Origin: Ecdyonurus torrentis
Lineage: Eukaryota > Arthropoda > Insecta > Ephemeroptera > Heptageniidae
Direction: 5' to 3'
Assembly (NCBI GenBank): GCA_949318235.1
Contig: OX439133.1
Span: forward strand, 21,761,447-21,825,446
Length of the DNA: 64,000 nt
This document shows, one piece after another, positions 29,900 through 44,520 of this stretch (position 1 is its first letter; each line of letters opens with the position of its first letter). The translations under genes and the position numbers were made by a program. The notes under the pieces were generated by a model, which saw nothing but the letters and a program-made list of their open reading frames with translations, ran no database searches and was not told where the DNA came from.

Positions 29900-30435
29900 T
29901 TATTATTGTTCCAACTTTGTTTATCAGTCGACGCGCGTCAAATTTACGCGTCATTTGAATAATACCTCACAAATGGGTTTTGGGATAGATTCAGGTTATT
30001 TTTACAAGTCCCATCAGGTAATATATAAAATAAAATGAAATCTTGCTTAGCATAAAGAGTATATCTTTAAATTACAATTTTATGCAATTAAAAAACATAT
30101 AAAGGGAGACAAAAACAAAAGTATAAGGTATTCATTGTACAATATTTCAAAAAAAATTCTAAATTGTTACTATTAAATTAAAGAAAACTGTACATTTCAA
30201 AAAGAAAATAATCTCATTTTTTTTTTCATTATGCTGCACACAAAATAATCTAAACAGATCTAATTATAAGATAAAGAAAATTATTTTACATTCTTGGTAT
30301 TCACAACAATAATAATAATAAAAAAATTGCCTAAAATTAAAATTCATAAATAATAAAGATATATTAGCAAAAAATTTACATTATTTTTTTATTTCTTTAT
30401 TATCTACTAAAAAAAATAATGCAAAATATATTTGC

Positions 30436-30466
<31 letters not shown>

Positions 30467-31749
30467 TCAAGAATGCATTATAGTATAAATTACAGTTAAT
30501 TAAATTTTTATTACACAGTATTACAAACATTTCAATTGAAAATGATTACACCATCATCTTCAGGTCAGAATAATTTTTACTACACATTGACAACTTTTAC
30601 ATTAGAAAAATTTGATGAAGCCAACATTTTCCAATAAAGCAAAACTTAGTTTTCAGTATTTTTTTTTTTTTTTTTTTTTTTTATCAAATGAAACAACTTA
30701 AATTTTGCTTTACAGAGCTTCAGTGATCAATTGATTTTTAAATAAGAAAATGATTGTGATTGGTTAAATAATTACCCAATTCTTCATAATGGGGGGGGGG
30801 GGGGGGGGGGAGAACAAACCGAAGGCAAAATTAAAAGGATTATTGTACTGGTTTTATTTAAAATGACATTTCCTTTTTGGTAAAATAATTTAGAACAGTG
30901 AAAATATTTAACTGGGTGAAAAATATTATATTTTTATTTTAAAATTACCAATTTTATTTTCATCGATACAATTTTGTATAAAATATTCTGATGACAAATA
31001 CCAATGCTTCAAATGGTTGAATTATATTAAATATAGTTTTTACTGGGTCCACGACTGGGACTACAAAGGTATACATTTCTTATGTTATTAAAATAGCTTA
31101 TAAATATTATACTTATCATTATTAGATATTTTAATTATTTGTAGAAGAGAAATTATGGTCAAAGTTGGACCACGACTATTTATAAACACTCTTTTATTTA
31201 CATTTATTTCTGATCATTTATTTTATCAAGTTTTTTTAAAACTGTAAATTTTAATTAATTTTCCGTTAATTACATTAAATTTTGTAACAGTAAGAAAATA
31301 TAATTTTCATAAAATAAACTTCCATTGCATTTTTATTTTTAATTTTTAACTTACTTTTCTAGTCCACCCATGTAAACTAGGCGCAAAATTATAAATTCGT
31401 ATTTTTTTATTGAACTGAATATCATTAATTTTTAATAACTAGGATAAAGAGTATAGTACTAAAATAATAGTTATGAAACTTTTCAAACTTTTATAAGGTC
31501 AAACTCTTCCACTTGTTATGATTTAGAGCAATATTAGTTTCATTGCAGTTTAGCATGAAATAGATTTTTATATAAAAGTAACTTTAAGTGTATTGTAAGT
31601 GTATTTTGAAATGTTATTACCTACTGTACTCTTTAAATCCTGTTAATTACTAGTTTTATTTTAACTGGGCGCTTTGGAAACATTTCTTTAGTTTAAACAA
31701 TAATTCATATTGACATTGTACATTTTTTTTTTTTTTTTTTTTTTTACTA

Positions 31750-31882
31750 AAACAATTGATGTCTATTGGATTATGGCCATACAATGCAATCAGATGGAGA
31801 TTTCTATTGATGTAAAACTACAGTACATCTAAATACATGATATTTTCATAATGCCAATAAATACCAAATTTTATTTTCGTAA
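31750..31882. mobile_element. MITE family B, copy between poly(T) and poly(A)
   Basis: CTATTGGATTATGGCCATAC and AATGCCAATAAATAC ends with CAGATGGAGATTTCTATTGA core. A poly(T) tract precedes it and a poly(A) tract follows it. Confidence 0.6.
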
Positions 31883-32145
31883 AAAAAAAAAAAAAAAAAA
31901 AAAAAACAAACCTGTAAATATTAAACTAGTTACAATAGATTACCTTTATTCTGCTATTTTGTAAAAACCACTGGCTAACTTTCAGTTACATATTAAGCTC
32001 AGAAAAAGGCACTTTTTTTTAACAGAGTTCAATGAATCAGAGTTATAGCATGACATTATTGACATTACAATGTATCAATCAATGGAAATTTACATAACGT
32101 TACCCATTATCATTTACAAAATTTTGCTTAGATGTAATTATAAAT

Positions 32146-32452
32146 TTGAAAGAAAGTGATAGGAGAAACTAACCTTACCATATAGTGAAGAGTTCCCTAT
32201 AGTTGGATGAAAAGTCTTGATAGAAAAGAGGTAATAAATTGGATAGCTTTTGGAATTAAACTTCAAAAGACTTTCTCTGAATCTGCAAGGACTGATACAC
32301 TATTTTCTCTTAAAAGTTTAGTGCCAAAAGTTAGTCAATAGTATGGTTATCATCTCTAAGCTAGCAAGATTTTCACTGTACTATAGGACTCTCTTCACTT
32401 TATGGTGTTGGTAAGGCCCTTGCTGGTTTCCTTCTTAATTATCCTTCAAATT
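32146..32452. mobile_element. MITE family F, copy at the 3' end of rhotekin
   Basis: Inverted ends TTGAAAGAAAGTGATAGGAG and their imperfect complement, with CTTACCATATAGTGAAGAG against CTCTTCACTTTATGGT. A candidate AATAAA on the minus strand lies at its edge. Confidence 0.6.
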
Positions 32453-32586
32453 TATTATACACCTTACGATGATTAATTTTTCTTAAAGTAATCAATAAAA
32501 CTTATTTAATTTTTTTACTTTACAATGTCAAAATGAAATTTCAAGCAATAATACAACAAAAAATCAGAAATTCAGTATTGTGTATA

Positions 32587-32792
32587 TTAGTGATCATTTT
32601 TAAAAGGCCAGTGTCCTCTTAAAGTAGCTCTCAAACCTGAGCCGCTGTGTGATCTATCTCTGAAAGTGGTTGGTGGTGAAGAGGAGGCGCTGGAGGAGGT
32701 GCAGGAGCTGAGACTGGTTGCTGGGGTCAGACCAAAGATCTCGTGTACTGTGGGTCTGTGATGAGGGGTTGGTGTTTCAGCTGCTACGTTTT
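32587..32792 (-). CDS. Rtkn: Rhotekin exon 9 (Ser/Pro-rich tail and stop)
   Basis: Encodes ENVAAETPTPHHRPTVHEIF, a Ser/Thr-rich stretch (SSCTSSSASSSPPTT) and a basic end (LRATLRGHWPFKNDH) before TAA at 32589-32587. The acceptor is GTTACAG. Its base composition is clearly higher in GC than the flanks. Candidate poly(A) signals are ATTAAA at 32510-32505 and AATAAA at 32456-32451. Confidence 0.9.
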
Positions 32793-35560
32793 CTGTAACA
32801 AGTTTTAGGTTAGTCTCTAGCAACAAAGTAAAGTAAAGCACAAAAAAAAAAAGAAAATAATAAATAAATAAAAAAAATAAAAAATGAAAAATGAAAGAAA
32901 AGGAGAGACCAGCAAGATCCTTACCATAGTGAAAAGAGTCCCATAGTTCTGTAAAAATCTGGCTAGCATAAATATTAAAAACTAACACATTGAATAGGTT
33001 TCGAAAATAAACACGTCCATCAAGGCATAACACACTCCATCTCCTTGAGTTTATGGTCGAAATGTTTCCCATGTGTTAATTTTGTATCTCTGTAGTAGAA
33101 AGATGTTTGCCAAACTATGGGACACTCTTCCCTATGATAATAAGACTTTTGCTGGTTCCTCCTATCCTTTTCCTTTCAAATGTATCACACCTATTTTCCC
33201 TTTTATCTATTAGGAAAAAACCGTCTATGCAATAATGGTAATTAAAAGATTTGATAGAAAAACACATAGATTAGGAAAAATTGGGGAATGGGAGATAATA
33301 TGAGCTTACACTTACAGACACAAGGCAGAGAAAAATTTCTCTACCACACATTCCTGTTAGTGAAAGCTCATACTATCTCCCATTTCCCAATTTTTCCTAA
33401 TCTATTTATGCGTGTTTTTTTTCAAATCTTTTAATTAATTATAGATTTTCCCTATACTAGAAAAATTCTCATTATACATGAAAACGAGCCTATTTAAAAA
33501 GTTTTATATTTACCGATGAGAGGTGTTTGTTCGTACAAAGATCCTCCCCTGGTAGAATGCATGTTGAAGCCATGCCTTGTGGAGCCTGGACTAGGAATGT
33601 GCATCACACTCTCAGCTGCTTGCTGCCATCTATGTATAACATAGTCATATCAGTAAAATGTATCAGAAATGTTAATCATGTAATCATTTAATCATACAAC
33701 AATAATAATTATCTTGGGGCTCGCAAGATTTTCTTCATTTTACCATACTTTCCTTTTAATATTATAGTTTTCAACTATTTTCTATTAATCTGATGCATAA
33801 TTGGTATTTGAATGGATCTCAAATTCTCTCTCTCTCCCTTGCTTGCTATTATTATTTTTACTTTTTTAGATTTGTAATTTATTACTATTTTTCTCTTGAA
33901 GACAGAACCTTTTTTTTTCAACTCAAATGATATTTTTTTTTTTAATATTATTATTTAGGCTATTGTTATTATTATTTTTTTTTTCAGATTTTTAGCATAA
34001 GTTTGTATTGTCTTCAATAGCATGTACCAAAATTCAAACTGATATGTCCATCTGTTATGTGGAAAAAATAACATAGAGTGAGCATAAGGCATCCTATGTT
34101 TCCTGTTATTTTCTTCCCACATAACCAATATTCAAATCGATTTGAAATTTAGTACATATTATTATGCTATTGAAAACAATACAAATTTATGCTGGGGAAA
34201 AAATAAATAAAAGGTTCTGTGACGTCTGAGATTAGTCCTTAAAAAGTCAGTACAGTAACAAGACGTAACGCTAGCTCACCTAGTATGGTCCTGCACACTC
34301 TGATTGAGTGCTCGTAGCCACCTCTGTTGTTCTTCATTGTTGTCAGCCTGTAAGGTCCATGTGGTCTGCTGACCTTCCTCTTGGCGACAAATCACCAGCT
34401 GCTGAGATCCAGCCTCTCCCACTTTCACAACTGTCTCCTGTGAATCACAATTAAGAAATAGTTGAATACCAAATAAATATTGAAATTAAGAACACAGTTC
34501 ATAATAATGAAAATAAATTATAGGTTTTATTTAAAATTAAGTTAAAAGACAGATAAATAAATAAATAATATTCATTGCTATTCAACATTAAAAAATATAT
34601 ATATATATGTACAACTGAAAGGGAGAGGTTTAGACCTGACAATGGTCCTAAATCTTGTGGTGTGATATAAGTAATATTTACTTTTGCATTAAAAGTGCCT
34701 TTTGTTATTTTTGTATTTTAAAAATATTATCAGTAGACTAAGGATGAGTTTTACTGTGCCAATAAATGTGATGTTTACAGCTCTGGACAAAAGTTCCCAA
34801 ACAGGGCAGCTGCAGCCCCTGCGTTTTCTAACATAATAATACTAACTAACTAACTAATAACAAGTAACTTTATTAAGGCATTGTCAGCTTGGGGCTTGAA
34901 AGCCCTATTTTACAATGGTTGTGGTTTGCCTATGCAAATCGTTCGGAAAACTTTTGGCCAAAGCTATACATACATATTATCTAGCTTCTTTACGTCAAAT
35001 AAATAATAAATTGAAAATAAACTATGGGTTTCAATTAAAATTAAGTTTGAAAGACAAATCTCATGGTGTAATAAATATCAGTTTTAATTTAATATAAAAA
35101 TTTGCATTTTATATTCCTTTGATTTAAATTTTAAACATTTTGATTTCAAGATTTTTAGTTTCAATAAGTTAAAGGAAATGAAATTTCAAATTTAATCAAC
35201 TTTTTTGATGATTGTTTTCTGAATGAATTATTAGTGGTTATTTATTATTATTATTATTTTAATGCATAGAATTACTTGAATACACTGACTAGTGAATGCA
35301 CTAATACACTCGGCTATAATATATGTATTTTGAAAATATTATTAGAAAACTTAAAAAGGATGGATTCATACTGTGACAATATGATGTGTACTGTCTATTT
35401 ACTAAAAAAATTTATATCTATTGGAATAATGGAAATAACATGCTTTTAAATGGAGTTTTGCGTCAACTGAAATCTCCATATTGTGGTCATATTGTATGGT
35501 AATAGAAACAAACTTTTTATTAAAAAGACTGATAAAATACCTATATAGCATCTCTTCATG

Positions 35561-35591
<31 letters not shown>

Positions 35592-36740
35592 GAATAGTGG
35601 GTTTTATTTAAAATTATATTTGAAAGAGATATCTTAAGCTGGGATACAAGTATGATTTGATTTGGTATAAAAATTTCTTTATTACTGTATATACCTAAAA
35701 TTTATATTTTAAATGTTTTGATGACTAAATTTTGAAATGTGTATTACAGTTAAATACAATGAAATTTACAATTTAATTTTATGGTCAATGCTAGAATTAA
35801 AATACTCTTTAGATAATTTGAATTACAGTTGAGGTGGTTAAAAACAGAAAATTGAAGAAAATATGTCTGCTGCAATTTTTATCTGCAGTTTACTGCTGCA
35901 ATTCTCCACCTTTTACTTGACTTATATAACAGCACAAAATGTGGTTGCCCACCCATTGTTCCTTCTCTCTCATTTACATGATGTTTACTCATTGCCTTAG
36001 ACGACTCGCATCTTATCTTGACCAATTTGATCATCACAACATGATACACGTCAAGTAAAAGGTGGAGAAGTGCAGCAGGAAACACTTCTCTTCTTTTTTT
36101 ATGCATCAACTCATATTATTGATACAGTAAAAATGTATAAAATTCTTTGAGTCTCAAATTTAATGTAACTCACTGTAAATATTAATTTTAATTACCTTAT
36201 CAACAGGAATGACTGAGGAAGGTTCTTCATCTCCTTGCAATCCTAAGGCTCTACTTGGCCACACTGACAACTTGAAAGCTCGAACTGAAGCATAGACTGA
36301 AGCCCAGGGTTGTCTTCCTTCTCTCAGGGCAATCTCTCCACTGATATTCTCCTTCTCCATGCAGTCAGGTTGAGCAGCCAGACGACAGCAGAAGTGACCA
36401 AATAGAGGCAACTCGTGGCTGCGGTTCTCTGTGGGAAATACATACATAAATAGGTGTTAGCGGTGAATTTATCAAAAAAATGAATACTGTAGCTTAAAAG
36501 AGAAAATTAAACTATGTATTTAAATAAACATAGGCCATAAACATTATGCCTGATTTTGCCCAATAAAAACCATTAATTATTATTATAGGGTCTTATGGAG
36601 AAGAAAGAAAAAAAAAAAAAAAAAAAAAAAACTCTCACACCCATTAGATTAAGTACGATGCCTTATTTCATATATGCAGTAAAATCAATTTATATTTTTT
36701 TGGGATTCTTCAGTGTCTTAGTATCACTCTTAAAAAAGAA

Positions 36741-36823
<83 letters not shown>

Positions 36824-39800
36824 AGAAAAGAAAGAGAGAAAAAAAAAAAAAGAACGCGGGAGTCAAATTAACACATAATATAATTTTCAGCCCAAAGGTC
36901 AAAAATTCAATTTTCATTGGTACAAAGGTCAAAAGTGACACTTACCTAAGGTCTCTACTTGCAGGTCATGTGTTCTCACACTGTCATTAATGTCCTCTAA
37001 GGTCAGCTGGGCAGAAGCTACCAGCTGGAACTGAGGACCCCTGAAATATGGAACAAATTTAATATTATAATTAACAATATTTGTATTACTTTCTCTGTAG
37101 TAATTGTAACAATTTAATTTAAAGCCTTATGTGAACTTAAAATTTGCAACAAAAACAAAACAAATAAATACATCAATAAATCATATAAAAAGAAATTTAA
37201 ATAATATATGGTTATAATTAATAGTTTTATAGGTCATAGTATAGTTGTTTTATTGAACAATAAAATCAGAACTATTTTATCTTTTATTTTAAATACAATC
37301 GGGTAGTAAGAAAATCAGATCTGTGTTAGTCACAAAATTGTCTTGTATACATAATCATAATATTTAAAATTGTAGATTTCATTAATGATATTTATGTTGA
37401 TAGATCCAAGTTATAAATCGATCAAGGCTCATATTAATACAACATTATTAACCGCCATTATGTCAAAGATAATAATATTTATAAAAAAAATTAAAAAAAT
37501 TAATAAATTTAAAAAATAATAATATACAGTAAATAATAAATTTATTTTCTTTCACATTAATTTAAATGTGAACTAGTTTGCAACACATAATATTTTAATA
37601 TTGTATTTATTGATTTATACAATTTTCTTCAGATATAGAAGTTACCAAAATATTTTTAGTAATGGCCTGTAATTACTATTGAGTCATTTTTGTATAATAA
37701 TGATTAATAATTCTTATCAATAATAATATTATTCATTTAAAATTACATATTTAAAAATAAATACGATTGTTTAAAATAAATAAAAAATAATGATAGTTAA
37801 AAAAAGTTCGTGATAAAAGCTAAACAAAAAATAAAATTATCTTTAAAGCCATAGACCACATAAAACAACATATATTATACCTTCTAATGAATAAACACAA
37901 AATGGGATCTTCAAAACTGATTACAATTTTTACCATAGAATGCTAATGTAGACCCACGAGAGAGCGTGAAAATACTGTAAAGTATGCAATTTAAGTGACT
38001 ATTCTTGTTTATGACGTCAGAAACATGCAAAAAATTAGTATGAAAATGTTGTTTGGGTTGCATAAATCGAAATTTCTGATCACTACTACGGAGCTACAGT
38101 TGGGTTTTGAGACAAACTAAAGTTATTATTTATGTAAGTCCCATCAAGTGTTTTGTGATATAAATGCTTATGTTTTTATCTGGTCTATTCCTTTAAGACT
38201 TAAAAACTGTCGTAAATTTAGTGATTTGTGAGATTGTGTCATTAAAACTTACAGTCTTCCATGTAGTTCATCTCTGAGGGATGCTGCCAGTTTCTTGCCA
38301 ACAGTACGACTGATGGAAGAATGTAAAGTTCTTTGAAGTTTACGAGGAGTTGAAGCCATACTTAAATCTTCAGCTAGCAGGTGACTGTACACTTCAAGAC
38401 GAAATTTGAAGTCGGAGGGAACTTGGTTACTGGAATAAAAAAATAATAAATAATTATATTCACACATATTAACAGTTTTCTTTCTATCTAGTATCTATAT
38501 TAGTTAAAATAGACACTTTTAACTCAAAACTCTCATAAATTATGATAACTATGCTACAATCATACTGAAGACATTTTTTAACTCGTAACCCGTCTCTATA
38601 GCCTCACAAATCGGGGTTAAAGAAAAATTATAAAGTTAACAATTTCTAGGTTTCATGACGTGGAACAGAAAATATATCGTGCATATACAATGAAAAGGAC
38701 CGCATATAAAAAAAAATTTAGGGGGTAATTTTATTTCATATTCTAAACGACGACATAGTTCTGAATCGATTGATATGCGAATTTCTATTTCTTTTTTGAG
38801 TTCATCAAGTATTTTTAATTGATTTTTTTGAAAATCGAAAAATAACGTCATATAGTCAGCAACTTATGCATGTTGGCCTAAAACAAAATTGTCACCCGTT
38901 ACGTCATTTCACGACTTTCAAAATTTAATTAAAAATACTAAATGAGCTCACAAAATTAATTTGCATTTCTTTCGATTCAGGACAATGTTCTCCATAATGC
39001 AATAACATTATAAATTTTTTAGTTTTTTTTTCTTTTTTCTTATAAAAAATCTAAATAAAAAAAGCTGCCGCATTTACGATATTTTCATAAGCCTAATGTA
39101 AAAGGCAGCATTTGCAGCATTGTATTCAGTACATGAGGTTGTATAAATTAATAAAATTGTTTACAGTTTACACCTACTGCATTCTATGTAAGCAGATGCA
39201 TGAAAGTTATAATTTATTTTATCATTTTACTTTTAAGTTTTTATAATCTTAAAAAAAGATATTTGTCTTCAATATTTTAAATTAAAAAGATATAAATATA
39301 AAATACTTACAAAACCATGACGTCAGGGAAGGTGATATCAGTTAGAGAGCGATCTACAGGACACACAAGAGTTGTATCAAAGATCTCTGTACCAATTCTA
39401 GCAAGACAGAAGACTGCAAAACGTCGATAATCTCCTTTGTTCTTGAAGTGATCAGTACCTCGCCACATTAGAGGCATACGTAAGTCGGACAGAGAAACTC
39501 TTGCACGGCTACATAGACTCCTGCGAGGAAATAAATACAAAGTTAGTAATTTTGTTTTGAGCCGTATCAAACCAAACTATGGATTTAAAAATATATATTA
39601 TGTTTCAACCGACCAAAAGCAACAACAGAATAACAATAACACAGTTGATTGACCAAATGTCAATTATTTGCAGTGTAATATGCATTTTATTGACTTAAAA
39701 TCACTGAAGTATATAATATGCGACTCACGTGTCAGCTGATTTATAAATAAAATAATGAACTACAGTATAGTAAAATAAAAATAAAGTTACAAACAATACG

Positions 39801-41203
39801 AAATGATCTGAAATTTTACATACAGTTGAATACAATATTCATATTTTTCCTGTAATTTTACAAGTTAACCCATTTGATCATTCGCAATAATAATAATAAT
39901 AATAAAAAAAAATTGCTTGATATATTTTTTTCTTGTCCCTATTGAGGCACATAAACCAAAAGTATATACGTGATCTTTTCATCGATAACACTAATTTTGG
40001 TAAGGTCCGAAACTAAATCTGGCCATTTGTTAGTAACTGATACCAAGCGACTGGAGCGATGTTACAGGCCTTATAAAAGTTTTTTAGACATACAAACTTG
40101 CATTGTTTTTTTAATCATAGGTGAGTGGGACTTTTAGGTGGAAAGCTTTAAATAATTACAAGTGGTGCGAAAAAATGAACAGGGACTAGTTAGATGGACT
40201 TCTTATTTTCTTCAACATTGTAAGACAATACATTTTACTTTAATTTTTATTTGACTTTCAAACTATTTTTTCGTTCATAAGTAACACCCTTTAAAAATAT
40301 ACATAAATTCATAAATACATATGCATTGACACATTTTCTTTTATTGTAAATCCTATACTAGCTGTACCTTTTAGTATTTACTTTTGATACTATTGTTATT
40401 TTATTAGTAAAGGGAGTCAATTTTTGTCACCTACACGCGAGACTTTCAAATATAATTAAAATTATTTTCAAACTGCCCTCAACTATAAATTATAATTGAA
40501 ATCTTTCATAGATGATAACACACATTTTTCTCCTACAAACCATATTTGTGTGTGTTCTACTGTGTGTGTGTGACAAGTTCTACACTGTAAAATCACATGG
40601 AACGTTTTAAATTCTCTAAACTGTATATTTAGTTATATTCTGTCAATGTATATTATTTTTATATAATTATTCCCTATTCTTAAAAACAAAACTCATTATA
40701 CACATAAATCATAAAAAAAAAAAAGGTTGTTGACGAAATGTCAATTATCTGCAGTGTGGCCAGGGCGTATTTTCTATAATATCGCCACGAGAAGGTCAAA
40801 ATATCGCCATTTCAACGCTATTTCCGAGTTATGTATTGAGCCACTCAATCGAAGCTTTACTGATTAAATTTGCATGATGCATCGCCGAAGACCAAAATAT
40901 GTCTCAATGAGAATATATTTAATGAAATTCACCATGAAATTAGAGATTCTTATTATTATTTATAATTAAAATAATAATTTAATAAATATCTAAAACAAAA
41001 ATAAATTTACAAAATACTATATTATATATTAATACTATATTTTTATATAGTAGATTATAAATATATACCATTTTAAATTAAGTATAAATAATTATTTTAT
41101 TTTTGCCTATAATTTTAAGCTTTTTTGGTCATTTAAAACAAAGCTATGTGCTATAACTAATGATTAGCTGTGCAAATTTACAACAAAAATTGTAAACTGT
41201 AGA

Positions 41204-41252
<49 letters not shown>

Positions 41253-42628
41253 AATTTACAAATACATCTATTACACAAAGTATTCTTTACAATTTAATAT
41301 TGAAGTGTTTATTTATAATAGATTATTATAGAATCATTTTTTGTTTTAAAAACAAAATGCTCGACCGAACTTCATGCCAAGTTGTTTTACAGCATATATG
41401 CAACAAGTAGTTTTAGAATGCAAGCAAAAGTTCCAAAAATATAGGTTAACATTGAAATAAAAAGTAAAATTATAAAATTAAATTAAAAATGTAAAAAAGC
41501 ATAGCATTTGAATTATATTAAAACGGATGGAGGTCTCATAAGATATACAATAAAACTGGAACAATGAAATTCACACTTGGAGATTTTGAATGAATGAAAT
41601 TTCAATTTCATTTGCAGTATAATATATAAAAAAATTAGTGAGTAGGTCAAGGTTTAAATAATGAAATTTCCAAGTTCAGTTTGCAAATGATATACGCATG
41701 GATTGTCTAAAAAATTTTTTTATACAGTTATGCCTTTCAAAAGCTTCTATAGGGTGTATGCATGCATTCATGCTAAAGTCGACGCCATGTTGGATCACTT
41801 AATAACATGGACAGCATAGGAAAATGACTTATTTTGCAAGTTTAAAAATAATATGCAATAATTTTGAGAGCATTGATGGCTGCAGGTTGAATTAGTATTT
41901 CAAATATATTAAAAATAATAAATAAAAAAAGCGATTTTACGAAGAAAATTGCCTTAAACGAAGTTTTTACTATGCTGAGCAATGTTATTCACTTCTCTCC
42001 AGTATGGCCTCCAAGAGCATTAAATATGACGTCATGCTCATACATCCTATAGCTATAATAAAAAATATAATAATTTTTATATAACATGGTTTACTTTCTT
42101 TAATTAAATTTTCATTGTGCACTTATTATTTAAGTGTACCCATAGTATAATATGCACATATATTATGTCATTGTGAAAAATAAATACGCATATAATATTT
42201 ATAAATTATGTATTATATATTTTTTATCATTTAAAATATTGAATATATAAAATCTCAGATGACTTCATAATAAATAAAAGAATACTTGTTTTCAACTTTA
42301 ACTTGAAACCTATTGACTAATAAAGGAACAACTGTTTGGACGCCGATTATAAGCAATTTTGCTCACATCCACTTCCGTTTCAACGTTCTGCGCATGCGTA
42401 GTAAGTAGAAACGGAGGCGGATGTAACCGAAATAACTTATTGTCAGCCTCAAAACAGTTGTTCCTTTATTAGGCAATACTAAATAGGTCACTTTGGTAAC
42501 ATAATTAGAGACGAATTGAAATAACATTTAAATAAATAAAATCGACGGATTCTCCCTCTACCTCCTTTAGTAATGCAGGATTTTTTTTTATATGTAGTGT
42601 GTAACACTTGACCGTAATTTGCAAATTG

Positions 42629-42687
<59 letters not shown>

Positions 42688-44488
42688 AGCTATCACTGCA
42701 ATAAGCCAAAAACATCCGAAAGTGTTCTTTCTAGGATGCCTTGGATAAGCCTTACAACTATAAGTCCTAAAATGAGCCTTACCTTGCCACAGGGTCTCTC
42801 TTACGCCGCTGTAGTTCAGCCATGTATGCACTCATCCTCTCATTACTGGTAAGAAGTGCTCTAGCTGCCTCTAAACTTTGAGCTTGTTGCCTACTTGCTG
42901 CCAATAATTTAGCACTGCCTTCTCGCATTTTGATCTCAAGTTCAATCTTTTGTTCCAAATCCAACTCCTGGAATCATACAAGATAGCAAAAAACACATGA
43001 GCATCAGAATATCAAAAACACATTAAATATAATCATAGTTTATTACTTCCTATCATATTTAAGGGTTGTATTCAGATGGCTTGTATCTCAAAATCTAAAA
43101 AGAAAAATTCGAAACTTTTCGTCATTTGAAAGTTAATACTATATATCATAGCTACCTATATGATAAAAAAAATTCAGAACCCACGACCATCAGATAAGAG
43201 AGAAAATAATTAATTAAATTAACACAGGCTCTTATGGAGCTAAATTTTCAATAAATCCTAATTTAAAATCTAGCATATTTATGGTGTACAATAAAATTTT
43301 TATATTTTTGAAGATACCTTATCCTATAATGTATACAAATGTCAGATATTTCTTTCTTTACACATTTTTGGTCTAATCCTGTAGTGTAGTACTTGATTTC
43401 CCGTCTTAATTAAAATTAATAATTCGAGATGTATTTGTTTAACGCATATAATACTGTTAATAATTTAGTTGCACCTTATTCCTGTATACTGATTTTCAAT
43501 AGCTTATTTCGACATATAGAATTACGATAAAGTATAGGGAAGAAATGCCAACATTAGTCATTAATAAGTCAGTTAGATAGACCGTATTAACATTCGAAAT
43601 GCTTAATTATTTATTAAATTAATTTGTTTATAAATTATTAATAAATATAAAACTTAATTAAAAAATAATTAATATTTAAATTTCAATAATGAAAAAAATA
43701 TATACTAATAATCAAAAATGAAACTATAATAATAATAAAAAAACAAAAACTTAAAATAATATTATATAATTTTTTTTTGATAATTATATATTTTTTTTCT
43801 GTTGTAAAAATTTTCGTTTCATTTTAATATTTTTTGTGGACAATAATATATGATAAAATTTATGCATTAATTTCTTATATAGGAAAACAAATGTTAGTAC
43901 TTTTGTTTCTCATACTATATCATGAGAACACAAATAAAATCGTGCAACACGCAAAATAAATAAATAAAAGAATTGATTGAAGCTTAATTTAGAAAGAAAG
44001 AAAAAGATGAAAATTTAATAATGTGAACCAAAAATATTAAAGAAAACGCAAGTGGTTTTAGGTGGTTTAAAAATATAAGTATTATTATTATTTTTTTTTT
44101 TTTGAAGCACATTATGTTTAGTTTAAAAAAAAATCCGCAGAATGTATGTACTGAAATACAAACGTACAATCCTATATGCTCAGAAAATTAGAATGCAATC
44201 AACACGTTAAGTTATATCCACCAGGTATATTGACCCTACATTCTAAAACTTCACCTTTCGATTTGAATAATAATTTATTTTCCTAATCATTACATAACAA
44301 TTATTAAGTTACGTATTATTATAAATCACAACTTTTGCATTCGAATAACTTTCATTAATGCAAACTTATAAGAGATCAATTTCGTGTCTAATATCTTTAG
44401 ATTTCATCGTCAATATTGCATTCAAAATTTAGCACCATTTTTAAAGTGATAAAATTTGAAACTAATAAAAATTTCAGGGAAAGTAAAG

Positions 44489-44520
<32 letters not shown>

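Noticed and set aside
32793..33072. Upstream extension of the rhotekin last-exon frame
   Set aside because: It reads through intron sequence that belongs to a MITE; the GTTACAG acceptor and phase agreement show the exon begins at 32792.
42505..42852. Frames with poly-Phe or poly-Lys
   Set aside because: Generated by the 58-base poly(A) tract.
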